Shown one piece after another: positions 10,367 to 20,477 of a stretch of 64,000 nt of DNA (positions within the stretch are counted from its first letter, which is position 1; the number at the start of each line of letters is the position of its first letter). A model generated the notes under the pieces. It had not been told where the DNA came from and did not search any database. It saw only the letters and a list, made by a program, of their open reading frames with translations. The DNA is from an uncultured Pirellulaceae bacterium (GTDB lineage Bacteria > Planctomycetota > Planctomycetia > Pirellulales > Pirellulaceae): the NCBI GenBank assembly GCA_938084685.1, contig CALKGE010000004.1, forward strand, positions 1-64,000, written 5' to 3'. The position numbers were made by a program, and so were the translations under genes.

Positions 10367-11803
10367 ATGAACCGCACCATCGAAGAATCACATTTACTGA
10401 CAAACCGACGACAGTTTTTTGGTCGAGCAAGTACTGGTATTGGCGTGGCGGCGTTGGCAACTCTGCTTAAGGCGAACCAACCTCAACCAACCGGAGCTCT
10501 TCCTGGACTGCCTCACTTTGCCCCCAAGGCAAAACGAGTAATCTATCTGCTACAGTCAGGCGCCCCATCTCAGGTCGATCTGTTCGACTACAAACCATCG
10601 CTGGAAAAACTGCATATGCAGGAACTACCAGCCGAGATACGTGATGGTCAGCGGCTGACCGGCATGACGGCTCGTCAGTCCAGGTTCCCATTGGTCAAAT
10701 CACCATTCAGGTTTCAGCAGCATGGCGAAAGTGGAATGTGGCTCAGCGAGCTGCTGCCTCATCTGGGCGGAGTGGCTGACGATCTGTGCATGATCAACTC
10801 GATGCATACCGAAGCCATCAACCATGACCCGGCAATCACTTTCTTCCAGTCCGGACACCAGCAACCTGGCAGACCAAGTCTCGGGTCATGGCTCAGCTAT
10901 GGCCTGGGAAGTGAAACCGAAGACCTCCCGTCCTTCATCGTGATGCTCACCAAAAACAGCTTCAACCAGGCACAACCGATTTATGACCGCCTGTGGGGTA
11001 GCGGGTTCCTCCCGTCCAGGTTCCAGGGAGTAAAGCTTCGTAGTCAGGATGACCCGGTTCTTTATCTCAATGACCCAGCCAGGCTTGACAAAAAAACACG
11101 TCGCAACCTGCTCGACAGCATCGCTCAACTCAATGCAAAACGGGAAGCGGAAATCGGTGACCCTGAAATTAACACTCGCATTGCCCAGTATGAAATGGCC
11201 TTCAAGATGCAGATGTCCGTCCCGGAACTGGCCAATATCAATGACGAACCGGAAAGCACATTTGCCCTTTACGGAGACCAGGCGAAGCAGCCTGGTTCGC
11301 ATGCCTATAATTGCCTGATGGCAAGGCGGATGGCCGAGCGAGGAGTTCGATTCATCCAGGTTTTCCATCGCGGATGGGACCATCATAGTAATTGCAAAGC
11401 AAACCTGCCGCTACTGACGAAAGAGACAGACCAGGGCTCCGCTGCACTCATTGCAGACCTCAAACAACGCGACATGCTCAAGGACACGCTGGTCATCTGG
11501 GGCGGTGAGTTTGGACGTACCGTCTATGCCCAAGGGAATCCGGCTACCTTTGGTCGTGACCACCACCCACGCTGCTTCACGATCTGGATGGCAGGTGGCG
11601 GTATCCAAGGTGGTATCAACTATGGAAAGACGGACGACTATTGCTACAACATCGTGGAAGACGGAGTTCATGTTCATGATTTTCATGCCACGATCCTGCA
11701 CCTGATGGGCATCAATCATGAACGGCTGACCTACCGGTTCCAGGGGCGTGATTACCGGCTGACCGATGTCCATGGAGAAGTGGTCGACGGCATCATCGGC
11801 TGA
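10367..11803 (+). CDS. DUF1501 domain-containing exported protein
   Basis: The track start at 10337 overlaps the upstream DUF1553 gene; the ATG at 10367 gives MNRTIEESHLLTNRRQFFGRASTGIGVAAL, a Tat-like leader 7 bp after the previous stop. The protein is about 478 residues. Typical DUF1501 blocks are IYLLQSGAPSQVDLFDYKP, LMARRMAERGVRFIQVFHRGWDHHS, IWGGEFGRTVYAQG and GRDHHPRCFTIWMAGGG. The C-terminus HDFHATILHLMGINHERLTYRF marks the subtype paired with DUF1549/1553 cytochromes. It shares this subtype with the gene at 17572, so the two pairs are probably ancient paralogous cassettes. Translation is likely coupled to the upstream gene. Confidence 0.93.
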   Translation: MNRTIEESHLLTNRRQFFGRASTGIGVAALATLLKANQPQPTGALPGLPHFAPKAKRVIYLLQSGAPSQVDLFDYKPSLEKLHMQELPAEIRDGQRLTGMTARQSRFPLVKSPFRFQQHGESGMWLSELLPHLGGVADDLCMINSMHTEAINHDPAITFFQSGHQQPGRPSLGSWLSYGLGSETEDLPSFIVMLTKNSFNQAQPIYDRLWGSGFLPSRFQGVKLRSQDDPVLYLNDPARLDKKTRRNLLDSIAQLNAKREAEIGDPEINTRIAQYEMAFKMQMSVPELANINDEPESTFALYGDQAKQPGSHAYNCLMARRMAERGVRFIQVFHRGWDHHSNCKANLPLLTKETDQGSAALIADLKQRDMLKDTLVIWGGEFGRTVYAQGNPATFGRDHHPRCFTIWMAGGGIQGGINYGKTDDYCYNIVEDGVHVHDFHATILHLMGINHERLTYRFQGRDYRLTDVHGEVVDGIIG

Positions 11804-11859
11804 CACACCGCTAAATCCACCGCTGACAATCAGACTCGACGTTCAATCATCCTCGTCGC

Positions 11860-12804
11860 TTACTGCGGCCGAGGCATCAGTCCCACAGGCTTACCGTCAA
11901 GTTGCCATGCTGGCCTGCTTGGCACATCGAGATGCTTTAACGCGGTAGCCACAAGATCGACCAGATAGACCTGCTGTTTCAGCTCGCCCTTCGCAGCAGA
12001 CTCGCCACTGACAATGAAATAAATGTTGTGGATATCAGGGACCTGGTGCCCGCTGCCATGCCCTTTTCCTTCACCACCATGGTCTGACGAAATCAGGATA
12101 AGCCAGTCCTCCTGGTCATAATCTGGTCGTGACTTGATCGCTGCTACCAGTCTTCCAATGTGTTGATCGACTGTCTCGATCGACTTCCTGTATTGAGGAA
12201 CAGACGGATGAAAACCATGGCGATGACCGTTCTCATCCGTTGCGCCAAAATAGACCATCGTCGCCCGCACGTCCCGTTTCGCCAACACGTTCACCGCCCG
12301 ATCTGCCACCATTTGATCAAACGTGGTGTAACCATCTGCACCATGAGCTTCAAAGCCAACGCGAATATCAGCTTTGGACAAAACGTACTTGTCAATCGGA
12401 TACCAGTCGACAAACGAAGCTGTCAGGTAATCTGGAAACTGCTGTTTGAGCAGGTTAAAAAAGTGCGGATACCGGTCAATCTTCTGACCTCCAAACTCGT
12501 TGTCGTGAACGCCATGCTTATCAGCCCAGACGCCTGTCAGGTAGCTCGTCCATCCCGGACCGCTAATCGTGTCATTTTTTTGATAACGTGTCCCCAGGAT
12601 CTTACAGGTATTGCTGAAAGCACCGTTTTCCTTGAGGGCGTCAATATGAGGAGTAGTGGCGGCGTCCAGCGCATCGGTACGCAAGCCATCAATTCCAATC
12701 GCTAAAACGTACTTTTTGTATTCCGCACCTCGTAACGATGAAGTCTCCAGTCCCCATGACAATGCCAACAGAACCACCGCCGTGATTTGAGTTAATCGTC
12801 GCAT
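11860..12804 (-). CDS. Alkaline phosphatase superfamily protein, type I phosphodiesterase/nucleotide pyrophosphatase-like
   Basis: This 314-residue exported enzyme has a leader of about 26 residues. Metal-site motifs of the superfamily are present: AIGIDGLRTDALDAATTP near the N-terminus, the DTISGPGWTSYLTGVWADKHGV segment that holds the expected Ser/Thr nucleophile, GATDENGHRHGFHP, and SSDHGG followed by GKGHGSGH. It would cleave a phosphate or sulfate ester outside the cytoplasm; the substrate is not readable. The gene lies 4 bp downstream of the SASA esterase gene on the minus strand, so the two form an operon. Its 3' end faces the DUF1501 gene convergently. Confidence 0.87.
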   Translation of the reverse strand: MRRLTQITAVVLLALSWGLETSSLRGAEYKKYVLAIGIDGLRTDALDAATTPHIDALKENGAFSNTCKILGTRYQKNDTISGPGWTSYLTGVWADKHGVHDNEFGGQKIDRYPHFFNLLKQQFPDYLTASFVDWYPIDKYVLSKADIRVGFEAHGADGYTTFDQMVADRAVNVLAKRDVRATMVYFGATDENGHRHGFHPSVPQYRKSIETVDQHIGRLVAAIKSRPDYDQEDWLILISSDHGGEGKGHGSGHQVPDIHNIYFIVSGESAAKGELKQQVYLVDLVATALKHLDVPSRPAWQLDGKPVGLMPRPQ

Positions 12805-12808
12805 AAAG

Positions 12809-13750
12809 TTATTCCTTACTAGGTTGTTTCAAGCGGACCATCGCTTTGCCCATCGCATCCCCGATGAGAAAATAGCTTTCGGCATTACCAAACCAGTGGT
12901 GACCATGGCCCACATTGGGAGATTCTTCTTTAGGTCGAGCGAAAGAGGTGGTCTTCACAAAGGCGGCGTTGGAGAGTTTTTCGGCGGCACGCTGTTGCGC
13001 CGCACGGATCTGCTTCATATTATCCCCGGCTGCATCGCCCATATTTCCAGTTTCACCGATGACGACCGGGAGATCAGCAACCTGCAGAGCGCCTCTCACA
13101 TCCGTCACCAGATTAACCAGATTGGTTTCATACTGGCTGAGCGCCTCTTGATCAAACATATCGTTCCATCCCTGAAACCAGACAAACCCTGCCAGTTCAT
13201 ATTTGTTTCCCAGCTGAGGAAATTCTGTCTCCAGCCTGCTCAGTCCCTCTTCAATTTCATTGAGCATCTGTTGATAGAAGGGACCAACTTCACCGCCGCT
13301 TGAGGGAGGACGAAAGTCTTTGTAAAGACTCTTACCACCCCAGGCTGTTTTTATCAGCAGCACAGGCTGACGAGTCACGTCACCCACGACGTGCCCAAAC
13401 TGGAACTCCGGTCCGATATGATGCCTTCCCGAATAACTGGTAAAGCCAATGGACAACCCGCCAAGTTTCAGCTCATTGTTCGTCACATGTCGCACAAACA
13501 CATCGTCTCGAACAATGTATTTCCCCTCAGCATCCTGAATGTGTGCGTACCGTTTTGCCATCATGGGATTCTTCATGACATTATTGAGAATCCCCTTACC
13601 CCCGTTGTAATACTCCGGGTGATCTAAATCGACGACTCCCTGCCCTTGCATATTCGACTGCCCGGCCAGGATATAAACCTGCACCTTACCAGCTGCTGCG
13701 GCCCACGGCACAAATGACAACCAGGCAATCGTTGCCAGTAAAAACTTCAT
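12809..13750 (-). CDS. SASA-domain carbohydrate esterase, sialate O-acetylesterase/acetylxylan-esterase-like
   Basis: The protein has 313 residues and a signal peptide (MKFLLATIAWLSFVPWAAAAG). The block VYILAGQSNMQGQGVVD holds the SGNH/SASA nucleophile serine, and the late GHGHHWFGNAESYFLIGDAMG holds the likely catalytic histidine. In between, LLIKTAWGGKSLYKDFRPPSSGG and GFVWFQGWNDMFD are typical of planctomycete SASA proteins. It is expected to remove O-acetyl groups from sugars in the periplasm or outside. It is the first gene of a two-gene minus-strand operon with the phosphodiesterase. The 180 bp upstream is shared with the divergent small ORF at 13931 and should contain its promoter. Confidence 0.88.
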   Translation of the reverse strand: MKFLLATIAWLSFVPWAAAAGKVQVYILAGQSNMQGQGVVDLDHPEYYNGGKGILNNVMKNPMMAKRYAHIQDAEGKYIVRDDVFVRHVTNNELKLGGLSIGFTSYSGRHHIGPEFQFGHVVGDVTRQPVLLIKTAWGGKSLYKDFRPPSSGGEVGPFYQQMLNEIEEGLSRLETEFPQLGNKYELAGFVWFQGWNDMFDQEALSQYETNLVNLVTDVRGALQVADLPVVIGETGNMGDAAGDNMKQIRAAQQRAAEKLSNAAFVKTTSFARPKEESPNVGHGHHWFGNAESYFLIGDAMGKAMVRLKQPSKE

Positions 13751-13930
13751 CCTTTAGTCCTTCCAATAATTCACAAACGGCCCCCAGAGATCCCACATCA
13801 ACGCCAGACAGCCAAACCGAGAATATCCCGGCGTAACCCAAGAGATTTTCCTCTATAATGCAGTCTGAATCCACCACTTCTCAATAACTTCTTCTCTTTG
13901 ATACCACTTCTACCAGTCGCCATTTCTCTC

Positions 13931-14212
13931 ATGCATGACAATCCACTTCAGATCACATCCCAGGACGTCCCAACCTTTAACTGTATTGTGCACGTCAGAC
14001 GCACGGCCGATGGCGTGAAGGCCCGAGTCGCCAATCTTGAAGGCATCGAATTTATCGCTCCCGATGAACGTTCCGCTTTGAGCAAAATTGTTCCTGCCTT
14101 CAAAGCAACTCTGCAAGAACTACTTGGTTCCAATAAAGAAATCCCCTGGCTGGAACCACCTTCGGCAGCCAGTGAAGACGAGCAAACGCGGTATATCCCA
14201 GTTCACCTGTAA
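13931..14212 (+). CDS. Small hypothetical protein
   Basis: The track begins at 13898, but the in-frame ATG at 13931 (MHDNPLQITSQDVPTFNCIVHVRR) looks like the true N-terminus of a soluble protein of 93 residues. The composition and the pattern IVHVRRTADGVKARVANLEGIEFIAPDERSA suggest an alpha/beta fold similar in style to HicB-like antitoxin domains, but I do not recognise a family and no HicA partner is nearby. The protein has no signal peptide. It sits 33 bp ahead of the LamG/PSCyt1 gene on the same strand and may be co-transcribed with it. Confidence 0.6.
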   Translation: MHDNPLQITSQDVPTFNCIVHVRRTADGVKARVANLEGIEFIAPDERSALSKIVPAFKATLQELLGSNKEIPWLEPPSAASEDEQTRYIPVHL

Positions 14213-14245
14213 TCACTCCGTTTGAACACGCCAGTTTTCACTACA

Positions 14246-17200
14246 ATGGAAGGTATGCGATTTCACCTTTCCCTGCTCCTGATCTTCCTCGCCTGCAGCA
14301 ATAGTCCTGCCATGGATTACGCTTCGCTGGTGATGGAAAAATCCCCAGCGATTCACTTAAGCTTTTCGCCAGGCGATACCACTGGCGAACTCACGAGCAC
14401 CGTCAAACAGACCAGAATGCTCGCTCCGCTGCGAGGCATCAACGGCCTGGCCGGGACGTACTCACGCTCATCACTTGGCGGCAACACAACGGTCGAGCTG
14501 TCCGCCGAGCAGAACCAGGAACTAACGGCGATCCTCAACAACTCGTTCAGCCTCGAACTCTGGTTTCTGGACAACGCCCCTGCTCCTGACAACAACACCA
14601 ATTACTCCATCCTCTACAAAGCAGATCCGGCCTCCTTCACTGGCAATTCGCTCTGGATCTATCGCAAGCGACAGGATGGGCACATTCTCTTCACCATCCA
14701 GGACAAACAGAAGAATCTCATTCGTCTCGAAATTAAGAACCCTGCTTTATCCAGACCCCAGAGCGAGCGCATCTATCACCATCTTGCGGTTACGGTAAAG
14801 CGAAATTCTGGTGTTGGAAAAGCGACAGCATTTCTGGACGGCCAACAGGTCGCACAACAAACCTTCACACAGCCCGTCGAAATCCTTAATGCGGGCAACC
14901 TGATCCTTGGCAACAATCATGCAACCAACAGTCCCTGGGAGGGACGACTTGATGAACTGGCAATCTACAACAGACCGCTCACGTCCGCTGAAATAGCGTC
15001 CCACTATAAAGCGGGCCTTGCCACACTGACTCCGGCTGCCACCCGAAACCCCAGTCTCGCTGAAAAAGAGACTTTCTTTGAGACGCAAATCCGCCCGATT
15101 CTGGTGGAACGCTGTGCCGATTGTCACTCAGGAGAAACCGGAGCCGAAAGTGAATTCTCCGTGCTGTCCCGTAATTCGATACTCCGCGGAGGCAATTACG
15201 GTGCCGCGGTGGTTCCATTCCGAGCGGAAGACAGTCTGCTGATCGCAGCCATCCAGAAGACGCACAAAGAACTTCGCATGCCTCCAGATGACGATGACCA
15301 ATTAACTCGTGATCAGATACGGTTGTTTTATCAGTGGATCAACGACGGCGCCATCTGGCCTGGCTCCAACGAGGATGAATCGGCAGCCGGTCACGACACG
15401 CAATCCAAGTCGCTTTCGTTCGCCCCAGAATTAGACTGGGCACTGCTTCCGCGGAGAATAACCACCCCTCCACCCGCTGACGACGACCGCTGGAACAACA
15501 ACCCAATCGACCAGTTCCTGCAGGCGCAGCGTGTCCTGCATGACGTTCGCGCGAATGACCGGGCTGACCGCCGTACATTAATCCGCCGAGCAACCCTGGA
15601 TCTGACCGGGCTCCCTCCTACCATCGAACAGGTGAACAGTTTTCTAGAGGACCAGGCTGATGATCAGACAGCCTTTGCCAGGGTTATCGACAGGCTAACT
15701 GATTCTCCTCGTTACGGTGAGCGACAGGGACGGCTCTGGCTGGACGTTGCCCGCTATGCCGATACCCAGGGTGATGTCGGCGACATTCCTATCCACTCGG
15801 CCTACCTCTATCGCAACTGGGTTATCAATTCACTCAACAAGGACATGCCCTACAACCTCTTCCTCCAGGCTCAACTGGCTGGCGATATTCTCGCTCTGCG
15901 AACGTCCGACGAGGAAGAAGCCAAGGGCTACAACGTCGCCACAGGATTCATTTCGCTCAGCCGACGTTTCGGAAATCGCAAGGCCGACAGTCTGCACCTG
16001 ACGATCGAAGACACGCTCGACACGGTCGGTAGAGGGATTATGGGGCTGACATTGCGTTGTGCACGCTGTCATGACCACAAGTTCGACCCCATACCTACGG
16101 AGGATTACTATGGGCTGTACGGCATCTTCAACAGTACCGTTTATCCCTGGATGGGGATGTCTGACGAGAAGTCACCGCTTAATCTCAATCCTCACAACCC
16201 GCTCGATAGTTCGCCGGAAAAAGCGAGTGAATACTGGGAATTGATCGCCCGTTATGAGTATCAGCTCAACAACCATTTCCGGCCCTGGTTGAAACCAACT
16301 CTGGAGGCGTTCAAGCAAACGGATTCGCAATTGACTGCCCAAAAGACAAAACTGCAAACGCTTGCAGATGACCAGCGTGCTGACTCCGACGAAGCTGCCG
16401 CGATTCGCAAGACCATCACTCGCCTGGAACAGGAACGTGAGCAGCACCTGGCATTCCGCTCCGGCAAGTTTCGGGAGTTAATGCTGCAAGGATTGGACTG
16501 GATCAGAAAAGAGAAAGATCGACTGGGCAAGGAACCTCCCTATGACTTCGTTTTCAGCGTGCGGGAAGGAGCTGCAGCTGACTCTCCTGTTCACTTGCGA
16601 GGCAATCCTGAAAATAAAGGAGAAGTGGTACCCCGTGATTTCCTTTCCACCATCACTCCTGTCAAAGAAGTGAACATCAAACATGGATCGGGAAGACTGG
16701 AATTTGCCAACTGGATTACGCTGGACGATCACCCCCTGACAGCTCGAGTGGTAGTGAACCGAATCTGGGCGCAGCACTTTGGCCGAGGGCTTGTGGAAAC
16801 ACTGGACAATTTTGGCCGCCAGGGGAAACGTCCCTCTCACCCCGAGCTTCTGGACTGGCTGGCAGAGACCTTTGTACGAGACAACTGGTCACTGAAGAGA
16901 CTGCATCGTCGTATCATGCTGACGCAAACGTACCAACTCAGCAGTCTCGATTCAGAAGAGGCTATCCAAACAAAGGACCCGGGCAATGTATGGCTTTGGA
17001 GATACTCCCGCCAACGTCTCGATGCTGAATCTATCCGCGATTCCATCCTCTACACCAGCGGACTGTTAGATCTGACACAACCAGGTGCACACCCACTCGA
17101 CCCCTGGTTCGAAACTCGCTACAACCTGAACAATCCTTTTCACAAAGAGTACGATCACAATCATCGCAGCGTTTATCTGATCACCCAGCGAATCTTCCGG

Positions 17201-17566
17201 CACTCCCTACTAGGGCTGTTCGACAGTCCCGATACCAACAGTAGTACTTCCACAAGGAACTCCACGACAGTCCCCGCGCAAGCTTTGTTTCTCATGAATT
17301 CGAAATTCATCTCGGACCAGGCCCATGCCCTGGCCGTCCGCATGGCCAAGGCATCTGAAGACGAAACACAGCGTATTCAATGGATCTATCAGCATCTGTT
17401 TGCGCGGGTGATCACTACCGAAGAACTGCATGAAATTCGGGAATTCCTGGCGGCCTACCGCAACGCGCCGGTTACTGCTCCGATTTCCTCCGCCGCCGCG
17501 CCCACCGAGTACCAAGCACTGTGCCGAGTACTGATTACCAGCAACGAATTCTTTTTTATCGACTGA
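14246..17566 (+). CDS. LamG-PSCyt1-DUF1549-DUF1553 exported protein
   Basis: The track start at 14222 is a TTG; ATGs at 14246 and 14255 both give the signal peptide MRFHLSLLLIFLACSNSPA, and no convincing ribosome site decides between them. The mature protein starts with a LamG/concanavalin-type domain (about residues 30-260, ending LDELAIYNRPLTSAEI). PSCyt1 follows with VERCADCHSGETG, then DUF1549 (LIRRATLDLTGLPPT, RCARCHDHKFDPIPTEDYY) and DUF1553 (HPLTARVVVNRIWAQHFG). The LamG head suggests binding of a carbohydrate or other ligand at the cell surface. It is about 1106 residues, normal for the class. It is followed at once by its DUF1501 partner. Confidence 0.92.
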   Translation: MEGMRFHLSLLLIFLACSNSPAMDYASLVMEKSPAIHLSFSPGDTTGELTSTVKQTRMLAPLRGINGLAGTYSRSSLGGNTTVELSAEQNQELTAILNNSFSLELWFLDNAPAPDNNTNYSILYKADPASFTGNSLWIYRKRQDGHILFTIQDKQKNLIRLEIKNPALSRPQSERIYHHLAVTVKRNSGVGKATAFLDGQQVAQQTFTQPVEILNAGNLILGNNHATNSPWEGRLDELAIYNRPLTSAEIASHYKAGLATLTPAATRNPSLAEKETFFETQIRPILVERCADCHSGETGAESEFSVLSRNSILRGGNYGAAVVPFRAEDSLLIAAIQKTHKELRMPPDDDDQLTRDQIRLFYQWINDGAIWPGSNEDESAAGHDTQSKSLSFAPELDWALLPRRITTPPPADDDRWNNNPIDQFLQAQRVLHDVRANDRADRRTLIRRATLDLTGLPPTIEQVNSFLEDQADDQTAFARVIDRLTDSPRYGERQGRLWLDVARYADTQGDVGDIPIHSAYLYRNWVINSLNKDMPYNLFLQAQLAGDILALRTSDEEEAKGYNVATGFISLSRRFGNRKADSLHLTIEDTLDTVGRGIMGLTLRCARCHDHKFDPIPTEDYYGLYGIFNSTVYPWMGMSDEKSPLNLNPHNPLDSSPEKASEYWELIARYEYQLNNHFRPWLKPTLEAFKQTDSQLTAQKTKLQTLADDQRADSDEAAAIRKTITRLEQEREQHLAFRSGKFRELMLQGLDWIRKEKDRLGKEPPYDFVFSVREGAAADSPVHLRGNPENKGEVVPRDFLSTITPVKEVNIKHGSGRLEFANWITLDDHPLTARVVVNRIWAQHFGRGLVETLDNFGRQGKRPSHPELLDWLAETFVRDNWSLKRLHRRIMLTQTYQLSSLDSEEAIQTKDPGNVWLWRYSRQRLDAESIRDSILYTSGLLDLTQPGAHPLDPWFETRYNLNNPFHKEYDHNHRSVYLITQRIFRHSLLGLFDSPDTNSSTSTRNSTTVPAQALFLMNSKFISDQAHALAVRMAKASEDETQRIQWIYQHLFARVITTEELHEIREFLAAYRNAPVTAPISSAAAPTEYQALCRVLITSNEFFFID

Positions 17567-17571
17567 ATCAA

Positions 17572-18966
17572 GTGCCACTTTACACCTCCAACATCGACCG
17601 CAGAACCGCCCTCAAACGACTCAGTCGTACGGCCGCGGTTGCTTCGTTACCAGCCATCATGCCTGGCACCACGGCGGTGCTGGGGCAGGAACTACCGCAG
17701 CCGCACTTTGCGCCCAAAGCCAAGCAGGTCGTCGTACTCTACATGTCCGGCGGATACTCACACGTCGATACGTTTGATCCTAAGGCTCGGCTGGCCAGAG
17801 AACATGATGTATCGATTGGATACGAATTCGGCCGTAAAGACTTTGATCGTTATCTGAAAGCAGCCAACTGGAATTTCAAACCCAATCGGCAGTGTGGCAC
17901 CCAGGTCAGCGACCTGTTCCCCCATATCCGTCAGCAGATGCACCATTGCGCACTTATCCGCTCAATGCACTGTGACCACATAGACCATGGTGAAGCAACC
18001 CTGCAGCTACATACCGGAAGCACAGGCTTTGCCATGCCATCGCTTGGCTCCTGGCTGAACTACGGACTGGGAACAGCCAATCCGTCCATGCCCGGGCACG
18101 TTGTCATCTCCGAGCACCGGCCCTATGCAGGCCCACAAATCTGGGACTCCATCTTCCTGCCCGGCAAATATGCCGGCGTCCGGATTACTCCGGGAGAAAC
18201 TCCCATAACTAATCTGAAACCTGCTACGAACGAAGCGAGCCAAGCACTGGAACTGAACCTGTTAACCTCACTTAACAGGCGACACTTAAAAAACCGCGAG
18301 TCGGATAACACACTCAAAGCTCGCATCAGTTCCTTCGAAACCGCCCGAGGCCTTCAGTCTGAAGCACCAGAGATCATGGATCTGTCCAAAGAGAGTCAGG
18401 CTACCTTTGACCTCTACGGTGCTTCACCCGACAATCCAACATCCTATGCTGCACAGGTCATCATGGCTCGGCGAATGATCGAAGCAGGAGTTCGTTTCGT
18501 TGAGGTCATCGACGCCGTCGGAGCCTGTCGTGACAACTGGGATGCCGCTCATCGGGACATTGCCTCGCACGAGAAATACGCTCGACGAGTGGATCAACCT
18601 GTCGCCGCTTTGCTGAAAGATCTGCAACAGCGAGGATTATTCGACGACGTTTTAGTAATCTTCTGTACCGAATTTGGTAGAACTCCCTGGGCTCAGGATG
18701 GCAAAGGAACCAAAAGCCGCGCACACCACCCCTACGCTTTCTCATGCTGGCTTGCAGGTGCGGGTGTTCAAGGGGGAGTGGTCCATGGTGAGACAGATGA
18801 CATTGGCAATAAAGTCATTCATGACGCCGTACATATCCACGACTATCATGCCACCATCCTGCATCTGATGGGACTTGACCATGAAAAACTTGTCTATCGT
18901 CATGCCGGACGGGACTTCAGACTGACCGACGTTCACGGCCGAGTGGTCAAGCAGATCTTAAGTTAA
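17572..18966 (+). CDS. DUF1501 domain-containing exported protein
   Basis: The track start (GTG at 17521) lies inside the preceding gene. The GTG at 17572, five bases after that gene's stop, gives VPLYTSNIDRRTALKRLSRTAAVASLPAIM, a Tat-like leader, and is preferred. The protein is about 464 residues with VVLYMSGGYSHVDTFDPKA, IMARRMIEAGVRFVEVIDAVG and IFCTEFGRTPWAQDG. Where other DUF1501 proteins have GRDHH, this one has SRAHHPYAFSCWLAGAG, a change in a likely metal ligand position. The C-terminus HDYHATILHLMGLDHEKLVYRHAGRDFRLTDVHG is close to that of the gene at 10367. It is probably translationally coupled to the LamG/DUF1553 gene. Confidence 0.91.
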   Translation: MPLYTSNIDRRTALKRLSRTAAVASLPAIMPGTTAVLGQELPQPHFAPKAKQVVVLYMSGGYSHVDTFDPKARLAREHDVSIGYEFGRKDFDRYLKAANWNFKPNRQCGTQVSDLFPHIRQQMHHCALIRSMHCDHIDHGEATLQLHTGSTGFAMPSLGSWLNYGLGTANPSMPGHVVISEHRPYAGPQIWDSIFLPGKYAGVRITPGETPITNLKPATNEASQALELNLLTSLNRRHLKNRESDNTLKARISSFETARGLQSEAPEIMDLSKESQATFDLYGASPDNPTSYAAQVIMARRMIEAGVRFVEVIDAVGACRDNWDAAHRDIASHEKYARRVDQPVAALLKDLQQRGLFDDVLVIFCTEFGRTPWAQDGKGTKSRAHHPYAFSCWLAGAGVQGGVVHGETDDIGNKVIHDAVHIHDYHATILHLMGLDHEKLVYRHAGRDFRLTDVHGRVVKQILS

Positions 18967-19069
18967 ATTGCCCGGGAACGTACCGGTGAAAAACTGCTAT
19001 TGGCAAACTCTCCCGGTTTCTTAGTAGAATAAAGGTTCCCCAGATGAGTAATGAACAGAAAACGTAGCA

Positions 19070-20434
19070 ATGACCATTCAACGCCGAGAATTACTGAAAA
19101 CCTCAGCAGCAATGCTGTCTTATTCGCTACCAATGTGGCTGCGGATGCAACAGCGTGCACAAGCCTCCACGTTGAAAGCCATTCCTGGAAGCGGTAAAGC
19201 AAAAAACTGTATTGTCGTCTACTGCTGGGGAGGCATGAGTCATCATGAAACATTTGATCCCAAGATGGATGCTCCGGTAGAGATACGAGGAAGCTTCGGG
19301 ACGATCCAGACAGCTACCCCCGGATATCGCGTTGGGGAACACATTCCCCTCATGGCACAACAGACGGAAAAGCTGGCGATTATTCGCTCGATGCATCACT
19401 CCGACTCGGCACACGGACGTGGCATGTACTGGAACATGACCGGACACAAACCACCTCGCGCAGGAAACATCCCACCAATGCAGGAAGACTGGCCGTCCCT
19501 GGCAGCCATGGTCAGCGCGTTTCGTGATGCTCCACGCGGTATCCCCCGCGCGGTTCGGCTCCCATATCCCATGGTAGACAATGGTACGCTGCAAGCAGGT
19601 GAATATGGAGGCTTTCTGGGAAACAACTTTGATCCGGTCGTCGTCCGAACTCCGGCCGGTCGTGAATGGGGAGGCGTATCTCGAACGCTCGGCAGTGAAG
19701 TACTGGACCTGGGTGAAGAGAAAGACCTGCCACTGCTGCGCCGTCGAACAGAATTGCTTGGCAAACTCGAATCCCCGCTGAACCAGGAAGAGTCCTTTCA
19801 GAGTTTCGACTACTTCCGCGAACTGGCGACCGACATGCTGATCAGCGGGAAAGTACGGGACGCCTATGACCTGGACAAAGAACCAGCCAAAATCAGGGAA
19901 GCTTACGGAGACCACATTGGTGGCCAAAGTCTGCTGCTCGCCCGTCGACTGATTGAAGCGGGCGTGCCAATCACTCAAGTGATCTGCAGTGCCGGTGACC
20001 TCAACGGTGGCAACGGAGATATGTGGGATACCCACCGGGACAATTTCAATCGGCTCAAACGTGACCTGCTTCCGGTGTGGGATCAGGGTTGCAGTGCTCT
20101 ATTAACTGACCTGGAAGACCGAGGCATGCTCGATGAAACGCTGGTCGTCTTCCTGACAGAATTCGGTCGCACGCCAAAGATCAATGGAGCCGCCGGCCGT
20201 GACCACTATCCCAGTGTCTATTCTGTGGCATTAGCCGGAGGTGGCATCAAAGGGGGACATATTTACGGCAGCAGCGATAACAACGGTGCTTATCCTCGCA
20301 ACAACCCGGCCACACCGGGAGATTTGCATGCGACCATCTTCAACACGCTCGGAATTCATCATAATTCCCTCATCTACGATCAACTGGAACGCCCACTTCC
20401 CATTTGTGAAGGCGAGCCTTTGCCATTGCTCTAA
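19070..20434 (+). CDS. DUF1501 domain-containing exported protein
   Basis: This third DUF1501 protein has 454 residues and starts MTIQRRELLKTSAAMLSYSLPMW, a short twin-arginine leader. Landmarks are VVYCWGGMSHHETFDPKMDAPVEIRG, LLARRLIEAGVPITQVICSAGDLNGGNGDMWDTH and FLTEFGRTPKINGAAGRDHYPSVYSVALAGGG. It belongs to a different subtype from its upstream neighbour, since it lacks the HDFHATILHLMG-type end in that form and closes ICEGEPLPLL. About 100 bp separates it from the previous gene, so an independent promoter is likely. It has no cytochrome partner directly upstream; the giant ThuA/cytochrome gene follows. Confidence 0.92.
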   Translation: MTIQRRELLKTSAAMLSYSLPMWLRMQQRAQASTLKAIPGSGKAKNCIVVYCWGGMSHHETFDPKMDAPVEIRGSFGTIQTATPGYRVGEHIPLMAQQTEKLAIIRSMHHSDSAHGRGMYWNMTGHKPPRAGNIPPMQEDWPSLAAMVSAFRDAPRGIPRAVRLPYPMVDNGTLQAGEYGGFLGNNFDPVVVRTPAGREWGGVSRTLGSEVLDLGEEKDLPLLRRRTELLGKLESPLNQEESFQSFDYFRELATDMLISGKVRDAYDLDKEPAKIREAYGDHIGGQSLLLARRLIEAGVPITQVICSAGDLNGGNGDMWDTHRDNFNRLKRDLLPVWDQGCSALLTDLEDRGMLDETLVVFLTEFGRTPKINGAAGRDHYPSVYSVALAGGGIKGGHIYGSSDNNGAYPRNNPATPGDLHATIFNTLGIHHNSLIYDQLERPLPICEGEPLPLL

Positions 20435-20477
20435 AAACGCACACAGCATTGGCATCCACCGGTTGCAGGTATCTGTA

